Shown here piece after piece: positions 18,840 to 28,062 of a DNA stretch of 52,770 nt. Made by a program: the position numbers and the translations under genes. Below the pieces are notes generated by a model. The model ran no database searches and was not told the origin of the DNA. It saw nothing but the letters and a program-made list of their open reading frames with translations. Each line of letters begins with the position of its first letter. Positions within the stretch are counted from its first letter, which is position 1. Origin of the DNA: Candidatus Mailhella merdavium (lineage in GTDB: Bacteria > Desulfobacterota > Desulfovibrionia > Desulfovibrionales > Desulfovibrionaceae); NCBI GenBank assembly GCA_019119045.1, contig DWXS01000011.1, positions 1 through 52,770 on the forward strand, read 5' to 3'.

Positions 18840-18963
18840 GAACATACTATCCGAACCAGATGAGCCCTGCGTGTGGCCTGCACATGCCTGCACGCCCCGT
18901 GTACGCTTCCGGTTGAAGCGTGCGGAAAAAAGCAACCTTTTCCGAACCGCCCACGGAGACAGT

Positions 18964-19569
18964 ATGAGGAATTACGCTGACGAGGCCATGGGCCTCATTG
19001 AAACCCTTGGAATGGTTCCCGCGATCTACGGCGCCGACGCCATGCTGAAAGCGGCCGACGTCCAGCTCTTTTCCTATGAAAACGTCGGTTCAACGCTGGT
19101 GACCATCATGGTCAAGGGAGATGTCGCAGCCGTGCGCGCCTCTGTGGACGCGGGCAAAGCCGCCGCAGCATCCATAGGCAAGCTGACGGCGCATAACGTT
19201 ATGCCCCGCCCCGTGCGCGGCGTCGGCGACATTGCGCTGGTGCATGGAGTCATGAACGAACCGAGCGAACCGCCCCTGCGTTCTCTGGCCATGATCGAAA
19301 CCTTCGGCATCGTCTACATGCTGGAAGCCGCCGACGCCATGATCAAGGCGGCCGACGTCGAACTCATCGGTTATGAAAACGTGGCCTCGGGATACATCTC
19401 CGTCCTGACCCAGGGCGACGTGGCCGCATGCAAGGCGGCCGTAGCCGCGGGAATCAAGGCGGTGGAAGCCATGGGCACATCCGTGTACAGCTCCTGCGTC
19501 ATCCCCACGCCCCACCGGGATCTGGTGAAAATGACGCGTCGCTACGCCATTGAAAATCTTCTTGCCTGA
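18964..19569 (+). CDS. cutA: Tandem BMC-domain shell protein (BMC-T)
   Basis: The 201-residue protein carries two BMC domains (about 8-92 and 105-190; GLIETLGMVPAIYGADAMLKAADV and AMIETFGIVYMLEAADAMIKAADV). It should form trimers that sit as pseudo-hexameric tiles in the microcompartment shell. I chose the ATG at 18964, with GGAG 5 nt upstream, over an upstream in-frame ATG at 18838 that lies inside the promoter. It is the first gene of the cut operon. The letter follows the published Desulfovibrio gene order. No pore cysteine like that of PduT is visible. Confidence 0.92.
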   Translation: MRNYADEAMGLIETLGMVPAIYGADAMLKAADVQLFSYENVGSTLVTIMVKGDVAAVRASVDAGKAAAASIGKLTAHNVMPRPVRGVGDIALVHGVMNEPSEPPLRSLAMIETFGIVYMLEAADAMIKAADVELIGYENVASGYISVLTQGDVAACKAAVAAGIKAVEAMGTSVYSSCVIPTPHRDLVKMTRRYAIENLLA

Positions 19570-19623
19570 TCCGGCGTCCGGCCTATCCGACGCCGCCTGC
19601 CACCCGAACGCGGGGAATGGACG

Positions 19624-21120
19624 ATGATTGCCGACAAAGACCTTCTTTCCATGCAATATGCCCGCATCCTCGCTGAAAACGCGAGGGAGGCGCAAAGAAA
19701 GCTGGCTGGCTTCCCGCAGGAAAAGCTCGACACCATTGTCGAGCATGTGGCCGCCGAAGTGGAACGGCACGCCCGCGAGCTTGCGGTCATGTCCTTTGAG
19801 GAAACGGATTACGGACGCTGGCAGGATAAGCTGATCAAAATAGGTTTCGTCTGTCGTGCCGTTCTTCGCGGTCTGCGCGGCATACGCTGCGTGGGGGTAC
19901 TGAAGGAGGACGAAAACGGCAACATTCTGGAAGTGGGCGTTCCCCTCGGGGTCATCGTCGCGCTCTGTCCTTCCACCAGCCCCGTCTCAACCACCATCTA
20001 TAAAGCCCTTCTGGCCATAAAGTCGGGCAACGCCATTATCTTTTCCCTGCATCCGCGTGCCGTCAACTGCATGAAACGGACGCTCGATCTGATCATCGCC
20101 GCAGCGGAGGAATGTGGCCTGCCGGAAGGGAGCATTTCCTATCTCGCCACCTCGACCAGAAGCGGTACCGTCGAACTGATGCGTCACCCCGCGACTTCGC
20201 TGGTGCTTCTCACGGGCGTTGTCGGGATGCTGGATGCGGCTCAGGCCTGCGGCAAACCTCTGATCTGCGGCGGCACGGGCAACGGCCCTGCCTTCATCGA
20301 ACGCAGTGCGGACGTGCGACAGGCCGTGCGCGATATCATCTTCAGCAAGTCCTTCGACTGCGGCATCGCGCCTTCGGCGGAACAATGCGTGGTGGTGGAT
20401 TCCCGCATTGCGGAGGAAACCCGCCGCGCCTTTCAGGAAGAAGGCGCCTACTTCATGCGCGAGCAGGAAGTACACGCTCTGGCCGAGCTGTTTTTCCATC
20501 ACGACGGACGCCGTCGCCGCGACATGATCGGCCTTGACGCCCCCACGCTGGCCAGACGGGCCGGATTTGAGGCCCCGGCGCATACGCGGGTGCTTATCGC
20601 CGAACGCAAATATGTCTCGGATACGGACGCCTATAACCGCGAACTTCTTAACCCCGTACTCCCCTGGTATGTGGAGGACGACTGGCAGCATGCCTGCGAA
20701 AAATGTATTGAGCTGCTGCTGTATGACCGCGCCGGTCATACGCTGGTGATTCATTCCCGCGACGAGGACGTCATCCGCCAGTTTGCTCTGAAAAAACCCG
20801 TCGCCAGGCTGCTTGTGAACACGCCGGCCGCACTGGGCGGCATGGGTGCGACCACGGAACTCTTTCCGGCCATGACCCTCGGCAGCGGACTGGCCGGACA
20901 GGGAATCACTTCCGACAATGTTTCTCCCCTGAACCTCGTCTATGTGCGTCGCGTCGGTTATGGCGTGCGCCCCGCGGATGAACTGGTTCATATGTTCGGC
21001 GAATGCGGGCAGGCATCCCCGGAGGCCTGCCCCCGGAACGGAACGGATATCAATCTTGATGCACTGCGCCAGGTACTGCGGGAAACCCTCCGGGTCATAT
21101 CCGCTCCCGGACGCAGCTGA
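19624..21120 (+). CDS. cutB: Aldehyde dehydrogenase homologue lacking the catalytic Cys
   Basis: The 498-residue protein belongs to the acylating acetaldehyde dehydrogenase family (EutE/PduP/CutF) and aligns along its length with CutF in this operon. At the active site, where CutF has NGTICASEQ (Cys247), this protein has [10 protein letters not shown]: Pro250 replaces the nucleophile Cys. Normal catalysis is therefore unlikely. The C-terminus ends in an amphipathic helix after a short linker ([18 protein letters not shown]), like an encapsulation peptide. It may be a structural partner, a cofactor binder or a CutF partner. The nearest cysteines in DCG and EQC do not align with the nucleophile. 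Confidence 0.9.
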   Translation: MIADKDLLSMQYARILAENAREAQRKLAGFPQEKLDTIVEHVAAEVERHARELAVMSFEETDYGRWQDKLIKIGFVCRAVLRGLRGIRCVGVLKEDENGNILEVGVPLGVIVALCPSTSPVSTTIYKALLAIKSGNAIIFSLHPRAVNCMKRTLDLIIAAAEECGLPEGSISYLATSTRSGTVELMRHPATSLVLLTGVVGMLDAAQACGKPLICGGTGNGPAFIERSADVRQAVRDIIFSKSFDCGIAPSAEQCVVVDSRIAEETRRAFQEEGAYFMREQEVHALAELFFHHDGRRRRDMIGLDAPTLARRAGFEAPAHTRVLIAERKYVSDTDAYNRELLNPVLPWYVEDDWQHACEKCIELLLYDRAGHTLVIHSRDEDVIRQFALKKPVARLLVNTPAALGGMGATTELFPAMTLGSGLAGQGITSDNVSPLNLVYVRRVGYGVRPADELVHMFGECGQASPEACPRNGTDINLDALRQVLRETLRVISAPGRS

Positions 21121-21148
21121 CGACATTTTCACCAACGGAGGAAGCAGA

Positions 21149-23704
21149 GTGGATCTTCACGACTTTTCCAGCAAGATTGCAGAGGCGACCAGAAACCTGT
21201 CTCCGGCGGAGCGGGAATCGCTGAGGAAGATTTTTGAAGGCGTCTCCGCAGAGATACTTCAGGAGTCCGCACATGCGCTCTCCTCATCCGGCACGCCCGC
21301 CGCGTGCGCCCACGGGAACGGCATCCCCGACGGTCCTACGGAACGCCACAAGCTCCTGAAGGAAAACTTCCTGAAACAGGTGCCCAGCATCTCCATTCAC
21401 CGCGCCCGCGTCATCACCCAGATCGATAAGGAAAATCCCGGCCTGCCCAAAATCGAACTGCGGGCCAAGGCATTCCGCCGCTGCTGTGAAACCGCGCCGC
21501 TGGTCATTCAGGATCATGAGCTGATCGTCGGCTGCCCCTGCGGAGGCCCCCGCGTCGGCGCCTTCTCCCCCGACATCTCCTGGCGCTGGCTGCGCGACGA
21601 ACTGGACACCATCGCCCATCGTCCTCAGGACCCCTTCTATATTTCCGAAGACGACAAGAAGGTTCTGCGCGAAGAAATCTTCCCCTACTGGGAAGGCAAA
21701 TCCGTAGACGAATACTGCGAAGCTCAGTACCGTGAAGCGGGAGTCTGGGAACTTTCCGGCGAATCCTTCGTGTCCGACTGCTCCTATCACGCCCTGAACG
21801 GCGGCGGAGACTCCAACCCCGGATACGACGTTATCCTGATGAAAAAGGGTATGCTGGACATTCAGCGCGAAGCCCGCGAACATCTGGAACATCTCGACTA
21901 CGAAAATCCCGATGATCTGGACAAGATCTACTTCTACAAATCGATCATCGACACCACCGAAGGCGTGATGATCTACGCTCGCCGCATGTCCGAATACGCG
22001 GCGGAACTGGCCTCCAAAGAGAGCGACCCCAAGCGCAAGGCAGAACTTCTGAAGATTTCCGAAGTCAACGCCCGCGTTCCCGCTCACGCTCCCAGCAGCT
22101 TCTGGGAAGCCATTCAGTCCGTGTGGACTGTGGAATCCCTGCTGCCGGTGGAAGAGAACCAGACCGGTATGTCCATAGGCCGCGTGGACCAGTACATGTA
22201 TCCTTTCTACCGCGCCGATATCGACGCAGGCCGCATGACCGATTATGAAGCCTTCGATCTCGCCGGCTGTATGCTGATCAAGATGTCGGAAATGATGTGG
22301 CTTACCAGCGAAGGCGGCTCCAAGTTCTTCGCCGGCTACCAGCCCTTCGTGAACATGTGCGTGGGCGGCGTGACCCGCGAAGGGCGCGACGCGACCAACG
22401 ATCTCACCTATCTGCTCATGGACGCCGTGCGCCATGTACGCATCTATCAGCCTTCGCTGGCCACCCGCGTACACAACAAGTCGCCGGAAAAATACCTGCG
22501 TAAGATCGTGGACGTCATCCGCTCCGGCATGGGCTTCCCTGCCGTGCATTTCGACGACACCCACATCAAGATGATGCTGGCAAAGGGCGTTTCCATCGAA
22601 GATTCCCGCGATTACTGTCTTATGGGCTGCGTGGAACCGCAGAAAGCCGGGCGTCTGTATCAGTGGACCTCCACATCCTACACGCAGTGGCCCATCTGCA
22701 TCGAACTGGTTCTCAACCACGGCGTACCGCTGTGGTACGGCAAGAAGGTCTGCCCCGATCTGGGCGATCTGAAGGCCTTTGACACCTGGGAAAAGTTCGA
22801 CGCAGCCGTCAAGGAACAGATCAAGTACATCACCAAGTGGACGGCCGTAGCGACGGTTATTTCCCAGCGCGTACACCGCGAACTTGCGCCGAAGCCCCTG
22901 ATGTCCGTCATGTACGAAGGCTGCATGGAACACGGCAGAGACGTTTCCTCCGGCGGCGCGATGTACAACTTCGGCCCCGGCGTGGTCTGGAGCGGCCTTG
23001 CCACCTATACGGACTCCATGGCCGCGATCAAGAAGCTGGTGTACGACGACAAGAAATACACGCTCGAACAGCTCAATGAAGCCCTCAAGGCCGACTTCAA
23101 GGGATACGATCAGATCCGGGCAGACTGCCTGGCCGCTCCCAAGTACGGCAACGACGACGATTACGCCGACCTTATCGCGGCGGATCTCATCGCCTTCACC
23201 GAGCGCGAGCATCGCAAGTACAAGACGCTGTACTCCGTACTCAGCCACGGCACGCTGTCCATCTCCAACAACACGCCCTTCGGCCAGCTCACGGGAGCCT
23301 CCGCCAACGGCCGCCATGCCTGGCAGCCCCTGTCCGACGGCATCAGCCCCACGCAGGGCGCCGACTACAAAGGCCCCACGGCGATCATCAAGAGCGTGTC
23401 GAAGATGGCCAACGACAACATGAACATCGGGCTTGTGCATAACTTCAAGCTGATGAGCGGCCTGCTCGACACCCCCGAAGGCGAAAACGGCATCATCACC
23501 CTGATCCGTACCGCCAGCATTCTGGGCAACGGCGAAATGCAGTTCAACTACCTTGACAACGACGTTCTGCTGAAAGCGCAGGATCATCCCGAAGATTACC
23601 GCGATCTGGTGGTTCGGGTAGCCGGCTACAGCGCGTTCTTCGTCGAACTGTGCAAGGATGTGCAGGACGAAATCATCAGCAGAACGGTGCTTCGTTCCAT
23701 CTGA
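21149..23704 (+). CDS. cutC: Choline trimethylamine-lyase (glycyl radical enzyme)
   Basis: CutC cleaves choline to trimethylamine and acetaldehyde by a radical mechanism inside the microcompartment. The start is GTG 21149, with GGAGGA 6 nt upstream; the product has 851 residues. Relative to the studied Desulfovibrio alaskensis enzyme the numbering is shifted by five, and all key residues fit: Tyr213, Asp221 (binds the trimethylammonium), thiyl Cys494 and base Glu496 in MGCVEP, Thr507, Tyr511, and radical Gly826 in RVAGYSAF. This excludes diol dehydratase, isethionate lyase and pyruvate formate-lyase. The first 40 residues ([17 protein letters not shown]...) form a helix-plus-linker suited to encapsulation. 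cutD follows. Confidence 0.98.
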   Translation: MDLHDFSSKIAEATRNLSPAERESLRKIFEGVSAEILQESAHALSSSGTPAACAHGNGIPDGPTERHKLLKENFLKQVPSISIHRARVITQIDKENPGLPKIELRAKAFRRCCETAPLVIQDHELIVGCPCGGPRVGAFSPDISWRWLRDELDTIAHRPQDPFYISEDDKKVLREEIFPYWEGKSVDEYCEAQYREAGVWELSGESFVSDCSYHALNGGGDSNPGYDVILMKKGMLDIQREAREHLEHLDYENPDDLDKIYFYKSIIDTTEGVMIYARRMSEYAAELASKESDPKRKAELLKISEVNARVPAHAPSSFWEAIQSVWTVESLLPVEENQTGMSIGRVDQYMYPFYRADIDAGRMTDYEAFDLAGCMLIKMSEMMWLTSEGGSKFFAGYQPFVNMCVGGVTREGRDATNDLTYLLMDAVRHVRIYQPSLATRVHNKSPEKYLRKIVDVIRSGMGFPAVHFDDTHIKMMLAKGVSIEDSRDYCLMGCVEPQKAGRLYQWTSTSYTQWPICIELVLNHGVPLWYGKKVCPDLGDLKAFDTWEKFDAAVKEQIKYITKWTAVATVISQRVHRELAPKPLMSVMYEGCMEHGRDVSSGGAMYNFGPGVVWSGLATYTDSMAAIKKLVYDDKKYTLEQLNEALKADFKGYDQIRADCLAAPKYGNDDDYADLIAADLIAFTEREHRKYKTLYSVLSHGTLSISNNTPFGQLTGASANGRHAWQPLSDGISPTQGADYKGPTAIIKSVSKMANDNMNIGLVHNFKLMSGLLDTPEGENGIITLIRTASILGNGEMQFNYLDNDVLLKAQDHPEDYRDLVVRVAGYSAFFVELCKDVQDEIISRTVLRSI

Positions 23705-23825
23705 TGTCTGCCGCCCTGTCCCGGAAGAGCTTACCACGTCTTCCGGGACGGGGATTCCCCAGCCGGAAACATACTGACGCAAGCAACTCTCCCAAGCAAA
23801 CGACGTATCACGCGGAGCCAGTCTC

Positions 23826-24758
23826 GTGGTTGAAAGAAAAGCGCTGATTTTCAACATACAGAAATACAATCTGTATGACGGGCCGGGCATCAGGACGCTG
23901 GTCTTCTTCAAGGGCTGTCCGCTGCGCTGTCTCTGGTGTTCCAATCCTGAAGGACAGTTACGCAGCTATCAGATACTCTTCAAGAAGGATCGCTGCGTGG
24001 ACTGCGGCGCGTGCGCGGCGGTCTGTCCTCAGGGCGTCCACGTCATGGACTCCGCCACGGGACGCCACGTCATCATGCGCGACGTCGAATGTGTGGGTTG
24101 TCGCAAGTGCGCGGACGCATGTCCTCAGGGCGCGCTCAGCATCTCCGGGGAATATCGCACGATTTCGGATATTATGAGCGTCATCGAAGAAGACGTGCCC
24201 TTCTATCAGAGTTCGGGCGGAGGCGTGACGCTGGGCGGGGGCGAGGTTCTCATGCAGCCTGAAGCGGCCGTCAATCTGCTGACTGCCTGCAAACAGCGCG
24301 GTATCAACACGGCCATTGAAACCTGCGGCTACGCGCGGCCTGAAGTGGTACGAAAGGCTGCCGAAGTGACGGATCTCTTTCTGTTCGATGTCAAGCACAT
24401 GGATTCCGACCGCCATTATCAGCTGACCGGAGTACGCAACGAACTCATTCTGGAAAATCTGCAATGGCTGTTTGAAAACCGTCGCAATGTCAAGGTACGC
24501 GTCCCTCTGCTCAAAGGAGTCAACGACGGCGGACAGGACATAGAAAGTCTGGTGCGCTTTCTGGAACCCTATAAGGATCACCGTAATTGCAAGGGTATAG
24601 ATCTGCTGCCCTACCACAAAATGGGCGTCAACAAATACGCCCAGCTGGGGCGCGAATATCCCCTCCCCGGGGATCCGGCCCTGAGTGAAGAAGATCTGGA
24701 ACGGGTCGAGCGCGTCATAAAACAATACGATTTCCCGGTAACGGTGATCAGGCACTGA
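23826..24758 (+). CDS. cutD: Choline TMA-lyase activating enzyme
   Basis: CutD is a radical S-adenosylmethionine enzyme that puts the glycyl radical on CutC. The 310-residue protein has the AdoMet cluster motif CPLRCLWC (CxxxCxxC) near residue 32. Two inserted ferredoxin-type clusters follow (CVDCGACAAVCP and CVGCRKCADACP, about 57-100), typical of activases of this class. Then come GGGEVLMQPE and the C-terminal half-barrel. The start is GTG, set by GGAG 8 nt upstream; the next gene follows in 19 bp. Reduction of its clusters needs flavodoxin or ferredoxin. Confidence 0.96.
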   Translation: MVERKALIFNIQKYNLYDGPGIRTLVFFKGCPLRCLWCSNPEGQLRSYQILFKKDRCVDCGACAAVCPQGVHVMDSATGRHVIMRDVECVGCRKCADACPQGALSISGEYRTISDIMSVIEEDVPFYQSSGGGVTLGGGEVLMQPEAAVNLLTACKQRGINTAIETCGYARPEVVRKAAEVTDLFLFDVKHMDSDRHYQLTGVRNELILENLQWLFENRRNVKVRVPLLKGVNDGGQDIESLVRFLEPYKDHRNCKGIDLLPYHKMGVNKYAQLGREYPLPGDPALSEEDLERVERVIKQYDFPVTVIRH

Positions 24759-24777
24759 TGCCTGGGGAGGCATATTC

Positions 24778-25410
24778 ATGCTGGCACTCGGACTTGTGGA
24801 AACCAGAGGACTGCTCGCGGCGATTGAGGGCGCGGACGCCATGCTCAAAGCCGCAGACGTACGCCTGCTGGAAAAGAATCTGGCCTCCGGCGGCCTGGTG
24901 ACCATCACCATTGCAGGAGAAGTCTCCGCCGTACAGGCTTCCGTAGACGCGGCCAGAGCCTGCATTCAGCGCATCGCCGGAACGGAACTGGTATCCGCTC
25001 ACGTCATTCCCCGCCCGGATCAGGAGCTGAGGGGAATCCTGCTGCTGGATCCCGATCCCAACGATCCGCGCGACGCGGCATATTTCTCTACAGACGCTCC
25101 TTCCCCTGCCCCCGGCCCGGCTTCTGAAGTCATTCTTCCCGAGACCGCGCAGGAGGAAGGCGTCGAAAATACCCCCGGAGAAACCCAGGAGGCGAACCCC
25201 GCCTCCGAAGCACAGAAAGCGGCCGCCCCAGAACGTCGGGCATCCGCCCTGCCGGAAATTTCGCGGCTGAAAAACATGAGTCTGAACAGGTTGCGTCAGA
25301 TGGCCCGCAGCATGGACGCTCTGTCCATGAGTGAAGAGACCATTGCGTCGGCCGACAAGAAATCCCTGATTGCCGCCATTACCCAGGTACTCAGGAAAAT
25401 AGAGGAGTAA
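24778..25410 (+). CDS. cutE: BMC shell protein with C-terminal extension
   Basis: The 210-residue protein has one BMC domain (about 1-85; ALGLVETRGLLAAIEGADAMLKAADV). A Pro/Ala/Glu-rich linker (about 100-160) and a helical C-terminal segment (about 165-208; LNRLRQMARSMDALSMSEE) follow. The plan resembles PduK/CutE-type extended shell proteins, but no cysteine cluster of the PduK type is seen. The tail may tether cargo or the cytoskeleton at the shell surface. A GGGGAGG site lies upstream. Confidence 0.86.
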   Translation: MLALGLVETRGLLAAIEGADAMLKAADVRLLEKNLASGGLVTITIAGEVSAVQASVDAARACIQRIAGTELVSAHVIPRPDQELRGILLLDPDPNDPRDAAYFSTDAPSPAPGPASEVILPETAQEEGVENTPGETQEANPASEAQKAAAPERRASALPEISRLKNMSLNRLRQMARSMDALSMSEETIASADKKSLIAAITQVLRKIEE

Positions 25411-25414
25411 GTAC

Positions 25415-26908
25415 ATGGTAGACAAGGATTTACTGTCCATTCAGGAAGCCCGTGCTCTGGTTCGCGCCGCCCGTGCGGCCCAGGCCGACTTCTCGCAACT
25501 GGGACAGGAACGCATCGACGCCGTGGTCAAGGCTGTTGCCGAAGCTGCTGCGGCTCAGGCCGAAGCGCTCGGCGTCCTGGCCCATGAAGAAACCGGATAC
25601 GGTAAGCCGCAGGACAAGAAGATCAAGAATCTTCTCGCCAGTGAAAAGGTTTATGCGGCCATTAAGGATATGAAGACCATCGGCATTCTGCGCGAAGACA
25701 AGGTCAACAAGATCACTGAAATCGCCGTGCCGGTCGGGGTCATCGCAGGGATTATTCCCTCCACGAACCCCACGTCCACCGTCATTTACAAGTCCCTCAT
25801 CTCCCTGAAGGCGGGCAACGCCATCGTCTTCACGCCGCATCCCAGCGCGAAGAAGTGCATAGGCCGCACGGTGGAAATCATCAAGGAAGCCCTGCATCAC
25901 TGCGGCGTCAGCACGGATCTGGTGAGCTGCATCAGCATCCCCACCATTGAAGGCAGCGGCGAACTCATGAAGATCGCCGACCTCATCCTCGCCACCGGCG
26001 GCCCCGGCATGGTCAAGGCGGCCTACAGTTCCGGAACCCCCGCCCTCGGCGTAGGCGCGGGCAACGTGCCTGCCTACATCGAACGCAGCGCCAACATCGA
26101 GGACGCCGTGGCCAAAATCATGGCCAGCAAAACCTTCGACAACGGCACCATCTGCGCTTCCGAGCAGTCCATCGTTACGGAATCCGTCATTGCCGCCCAG
26201 GTCAAGCGTGCGCTGATCGCCCAGGGAGGCTTCTTCCTCGAGGGAGAAAACCTTACCAAGGTTAAAGCGATCATGGAACGCGGCAACGGCTCCATGAACC
26301 CCGCCATTGTCGGCCGCGACGCCCAGACCATCGCCAAGATCGCCGGAATCGACGTGCCCGCAGGCACCCGTCTGCTCATCTCGGACGAGCAGGGCGTAGG
26401 CCCCAAATTCCCCTTCTCCAAGGAAAAGCTCACCGCGCTTCTCGGCTTCTATGTGGTCAACGACTGGCATCAGGCCTGCGAACTCTGTCATGCTCTGCTG
26501 CATAACTGCGGCATAGGCCATTCGCTGGCCATCCACTCCAACAATGAGGACGTAATCCGCGAATTCGGCCTGAAGAAGCCCGTCTCCCGAATTCTGGTCA
26601 ACACCCCCTCCACGCAGGGCGGCGTCGGCCTCACCACGGCCCTCTTCCCCTCCTTCACGCTGGGCTGCGGCGCGGTAGGCGGCAGTGCTACCTCCGACAA
26701 CGTGACGCCCATGAATCTGCTGAATATCCGGCGCGTGGCCTACGACCTCGGCAACAGCATGTGCCAGCATCACGACTGCCACGATGAAACTCCGAAGAGC
26801 TGCTGCTCTTCTGCTTCCTCCTGCTCCTCATCCGGCGCAGGAACTTCTTCCATCGACATCAACGCCATTACCTCGCTGATCGTCGCGGAACTGAAGAAAG
26901 TTATGTAA
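25415..26908 (+). CDS. cutF: CoA-acylating acetaldehyde dehydrogenase
   Basis: CutF oxidises the acetaldehyde released by CutC to acetyl-CoA with NAD+ and CoA. The 497-residue protein has the intact active site: Cys247 in NGTICASEQ, plus PSTNPTSTVIYK. The C-terminus is unusual: a Cys/Ser/His-rich linker (CHDETPKSCCSSASSCSSS region, about residues 450-475) leads to an amphipathic helix (IDINAITSLIVAELKKVM) that looks like an encapsulation peptide. It follows cutE by 4 nt. cutB is its near-full-length homologue without the active-site cysteine. Confidence 0.95.
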   Translation: MVDKDLLSIQEARALVRAARAAQADFSQLGQERIDAVVKAVAEAAAAQAEALGVLAHEETGYGKPQDKKIKNLLASEKVYAAIKDMKTIGILREDKVNKITEIAVPVGVIAGIIPSTNPTSTVIYKSLISLKAGNAIVFTPHPSAKKCIGRTVEIIKEALHHCGVSTDLVSCISIPTIEGSGELMKIADLILATGGPGMVKAAYSSGTPALGVGAGNVPAYIERSANIEDAVAKIMASKTFDNGTICASEQSIVTESVIAAQVKRALIAQGGFFLEGENLTKVKAIMERGNGSMNPAIVGRDAQTIAKIAGIDVPAGTRLLISDEQGVGPKFPFSKEKLTALLGFYVVNDWHQACELCHALLHNCGIGHSLAIHSNNEDVIREFGLKKPVSRILVNTPSTQGGVGLTTALFPSFTLGCGAVGGSATSDNVTPMNLLNIRRVAYDLGNSMCQHHDCHDETPKSCCSSASSCSSSGAGTSSIDINAITSLIVAELKKVM

Positions 26909-26976
26909 TATGACATCAGGCGCAGAAGGCGCAGGTGTTTCCCTTTTCAACGCAATACAACATCAAGGAGACCGAT

Positions 26977-27261
26977 ATGACTTCCACCAACGCTTTGGGC
27001 ATGATCGAAACCAAGGGCCTCGTAGGCGCAGTTGAAGCCGCCGACGCCATGGTCAAGGCCGCCAACGTCACCCTCATCGGCCGCGTGCAGGTCGGCGGCG
27101 GACTCGTGACCGTCATGGTGCGCGGCGACGTAGGCGCGGTCAAGGCCGCCACCGACGCCGGCTCCGCGGCAGCCCAGAAGGTCGGCGAACTGGTCAGCGT
27201 GCATGTCATTCCCCGTCCCCACTCCGAAGTGGAACTCATTCTGCCCCACAAGGAAGCGTAA
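26977..27261 (+). CDS. cutG: BMC-H hexameric shell protein (1)
   Basis: The 94-residue product is a standard BMC-H protein ([28 protein letters not shown], then [15 protein letters not shown]) that tiles the facets of the shell. AAGGAG lies 6 nt before the chosen ATG. It is nearly identical to the BMC-H at 30855. A pair of hairpins follows, consistent with a highly expressed, stabilised message. Confidence 0.96.
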   Translation: MTSTNALGMIETKGLVGAVEAADAMVKAANVTLIGRVQVGGGLVTVMVRGDVGAVKAATDAGSAAAQKVGELVSVHVIPRPHSEVELILPHKEA

Positions 27262-27273
27262 GACAGAGGGGAC

Positions 27274-27345
27274 GGCCGGATCTTTCTTCCGGCCCGAACC
27301 CCACCCGCCCCCTGAAGGAAAACTCTTTTCCCGAAGGGGACGGGT
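27274..27345 (+). promoter_or_regulatory. Intercistronic hairpins after BMC-H gene 1
   Basis: Two stems lie between cutG and the phosphotransacylase gene: GGCCGGA/TCCGGCC (27274-27280 with 27288-27294) and ACCCGCCCCC/GGGGACGGGT (27303-27312 with 27336-27345, one mismatch). There is no T-run after them, so they look more like mRNA processing or stabilising elements than terminators. Confidence 0.6.
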
Positions 27346-27360
27346 CGGGCCATAAAGGAC

Positions 27361-28062
27361 ATGCAGATGAATGAACAAGCCATCAAAGACGTACTGGCCC
27401 AGGTACTCACCTGCGTGCTGAATGAAGTTGCGGCTCAGTCCGCGCCTCATTCCGACAAAAAGGAAAGCGGCCCCATTCCCGTGGAGCTTTCCGCCCGTCA
27501 CGTCCATCTCAGCGAAAAGGACGCCATCGCCCTGTTCGGCGCGCCGCTGACCCACGCGCGGGATCTTTCCCAGCCGGGCCAGTTCCTGTGCAAGGAACGT
27601 GTGCGTCTTATCGGCCCCAAGGGCGTCATGGACAATGTGGCCATTCTCGGCCCCTCCCGGGGCAAATCGCAGGTGGAGATCTCCAAAACCGACGCCCGCG
27701 CTCTCGGCATAGACGCTCCTGTGCGCCAGTCCGGCGATATTGCAGGAACGCCGGGCATCATTCTTGCTTCCCAGACCGGCATTGTGGGCCTGGATGAAGG
27801 CGTCATCGTCGCCTCCCGTCATATCCACATGTCGCCGGAAGATGCCGCCCGCTTCGGCGTGGCGGATAACGACAAGGTCTGCGTACGGCTCGGAACCGAG
27901 CGCCCGCTTATTCTTGAAGATGTGCTGGTGCGCGTCAGCGACAAGTTCAATCTGGCCATGCACATCGACGCGGACGAAGGCAACGGCTCCGGCTGGAAGA
28001 ACGGCATACACGGCGTCATCATCGGTAAATCCGGGAGAGCCCATGGACTTTGCGGCCGTTAA
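27361..28062 (+). CDS. cutH: PduL-type phosphate acetyltransferase
   Basis: This enzyme converts acetyl-CoA plus phosphate to acetyl-phosphate, recycling CoA inside the compartment. The 233-residue protein has the PduL zinc motifs (SARHVHLS and SRHIHMSPEDAARFGV) in two related barrels, and an N-terminal helix (NEQAIKDVLAQVLTCVLNEV) suited to encapsulation. An ATG at 27367 is an alternative start. It overlaps the next gene's start by 20 nt. Confidence 0.96.
   Translation: MQMNEQAIKDVLAQVLTCVLNEVAAQSAPHSDKKESGPIPVELSARHVHLSEKDAIALFGAPLTHARDLSQPGQFLCKERVRLIGPKGVMDNVAILGPSRGKSQVEISKTDARALGIDAPVRQSGDIAGTPGIILASQTGIVGLDEGVIVASRHIHMSPEDAARFGVADNDKVCVRLGTERPLILEDVLVRVSDKFNLAMHIDADEGNGSGWKNGIHGVIIGKSGRAHGLCGR

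Noticed and set aside
18838-18963. Upstream in-frame start for the first BMC-T gene
   Set aside because: The ATG at 18838 overlaps the -10 box of the predicted promoter, would add 42 residues with no BMC homology, and lacks a ribosome binding site, whereas ATG 18964 has GGAG and begins at the BMC domain.
20942-21148. Extension of CutC to an upstream start
   Set aside because: That reading lies inside the cutB gene and encodes sequence unlike glycyl radical enzymes. GTG 21149 with GGAGGA gives the proper N-terminus and the expected residue numbering.
21149-23704. Alternative identity as isethionate sulfite-lyase or propanediol dehydratase
   Set aside because: The choline-specific residues Asp221, Tyr213, Thr507 and Tyr511 all match CutC, and the locus has the cut order of genes.
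21284-23944. Very long open frame on the minus strand opposite cutC
   Set aside because: It is the antisense shadow of a high-GC gene: its product is rich in His, Val and Ala without family motifs, and it has no ribosome binding site.
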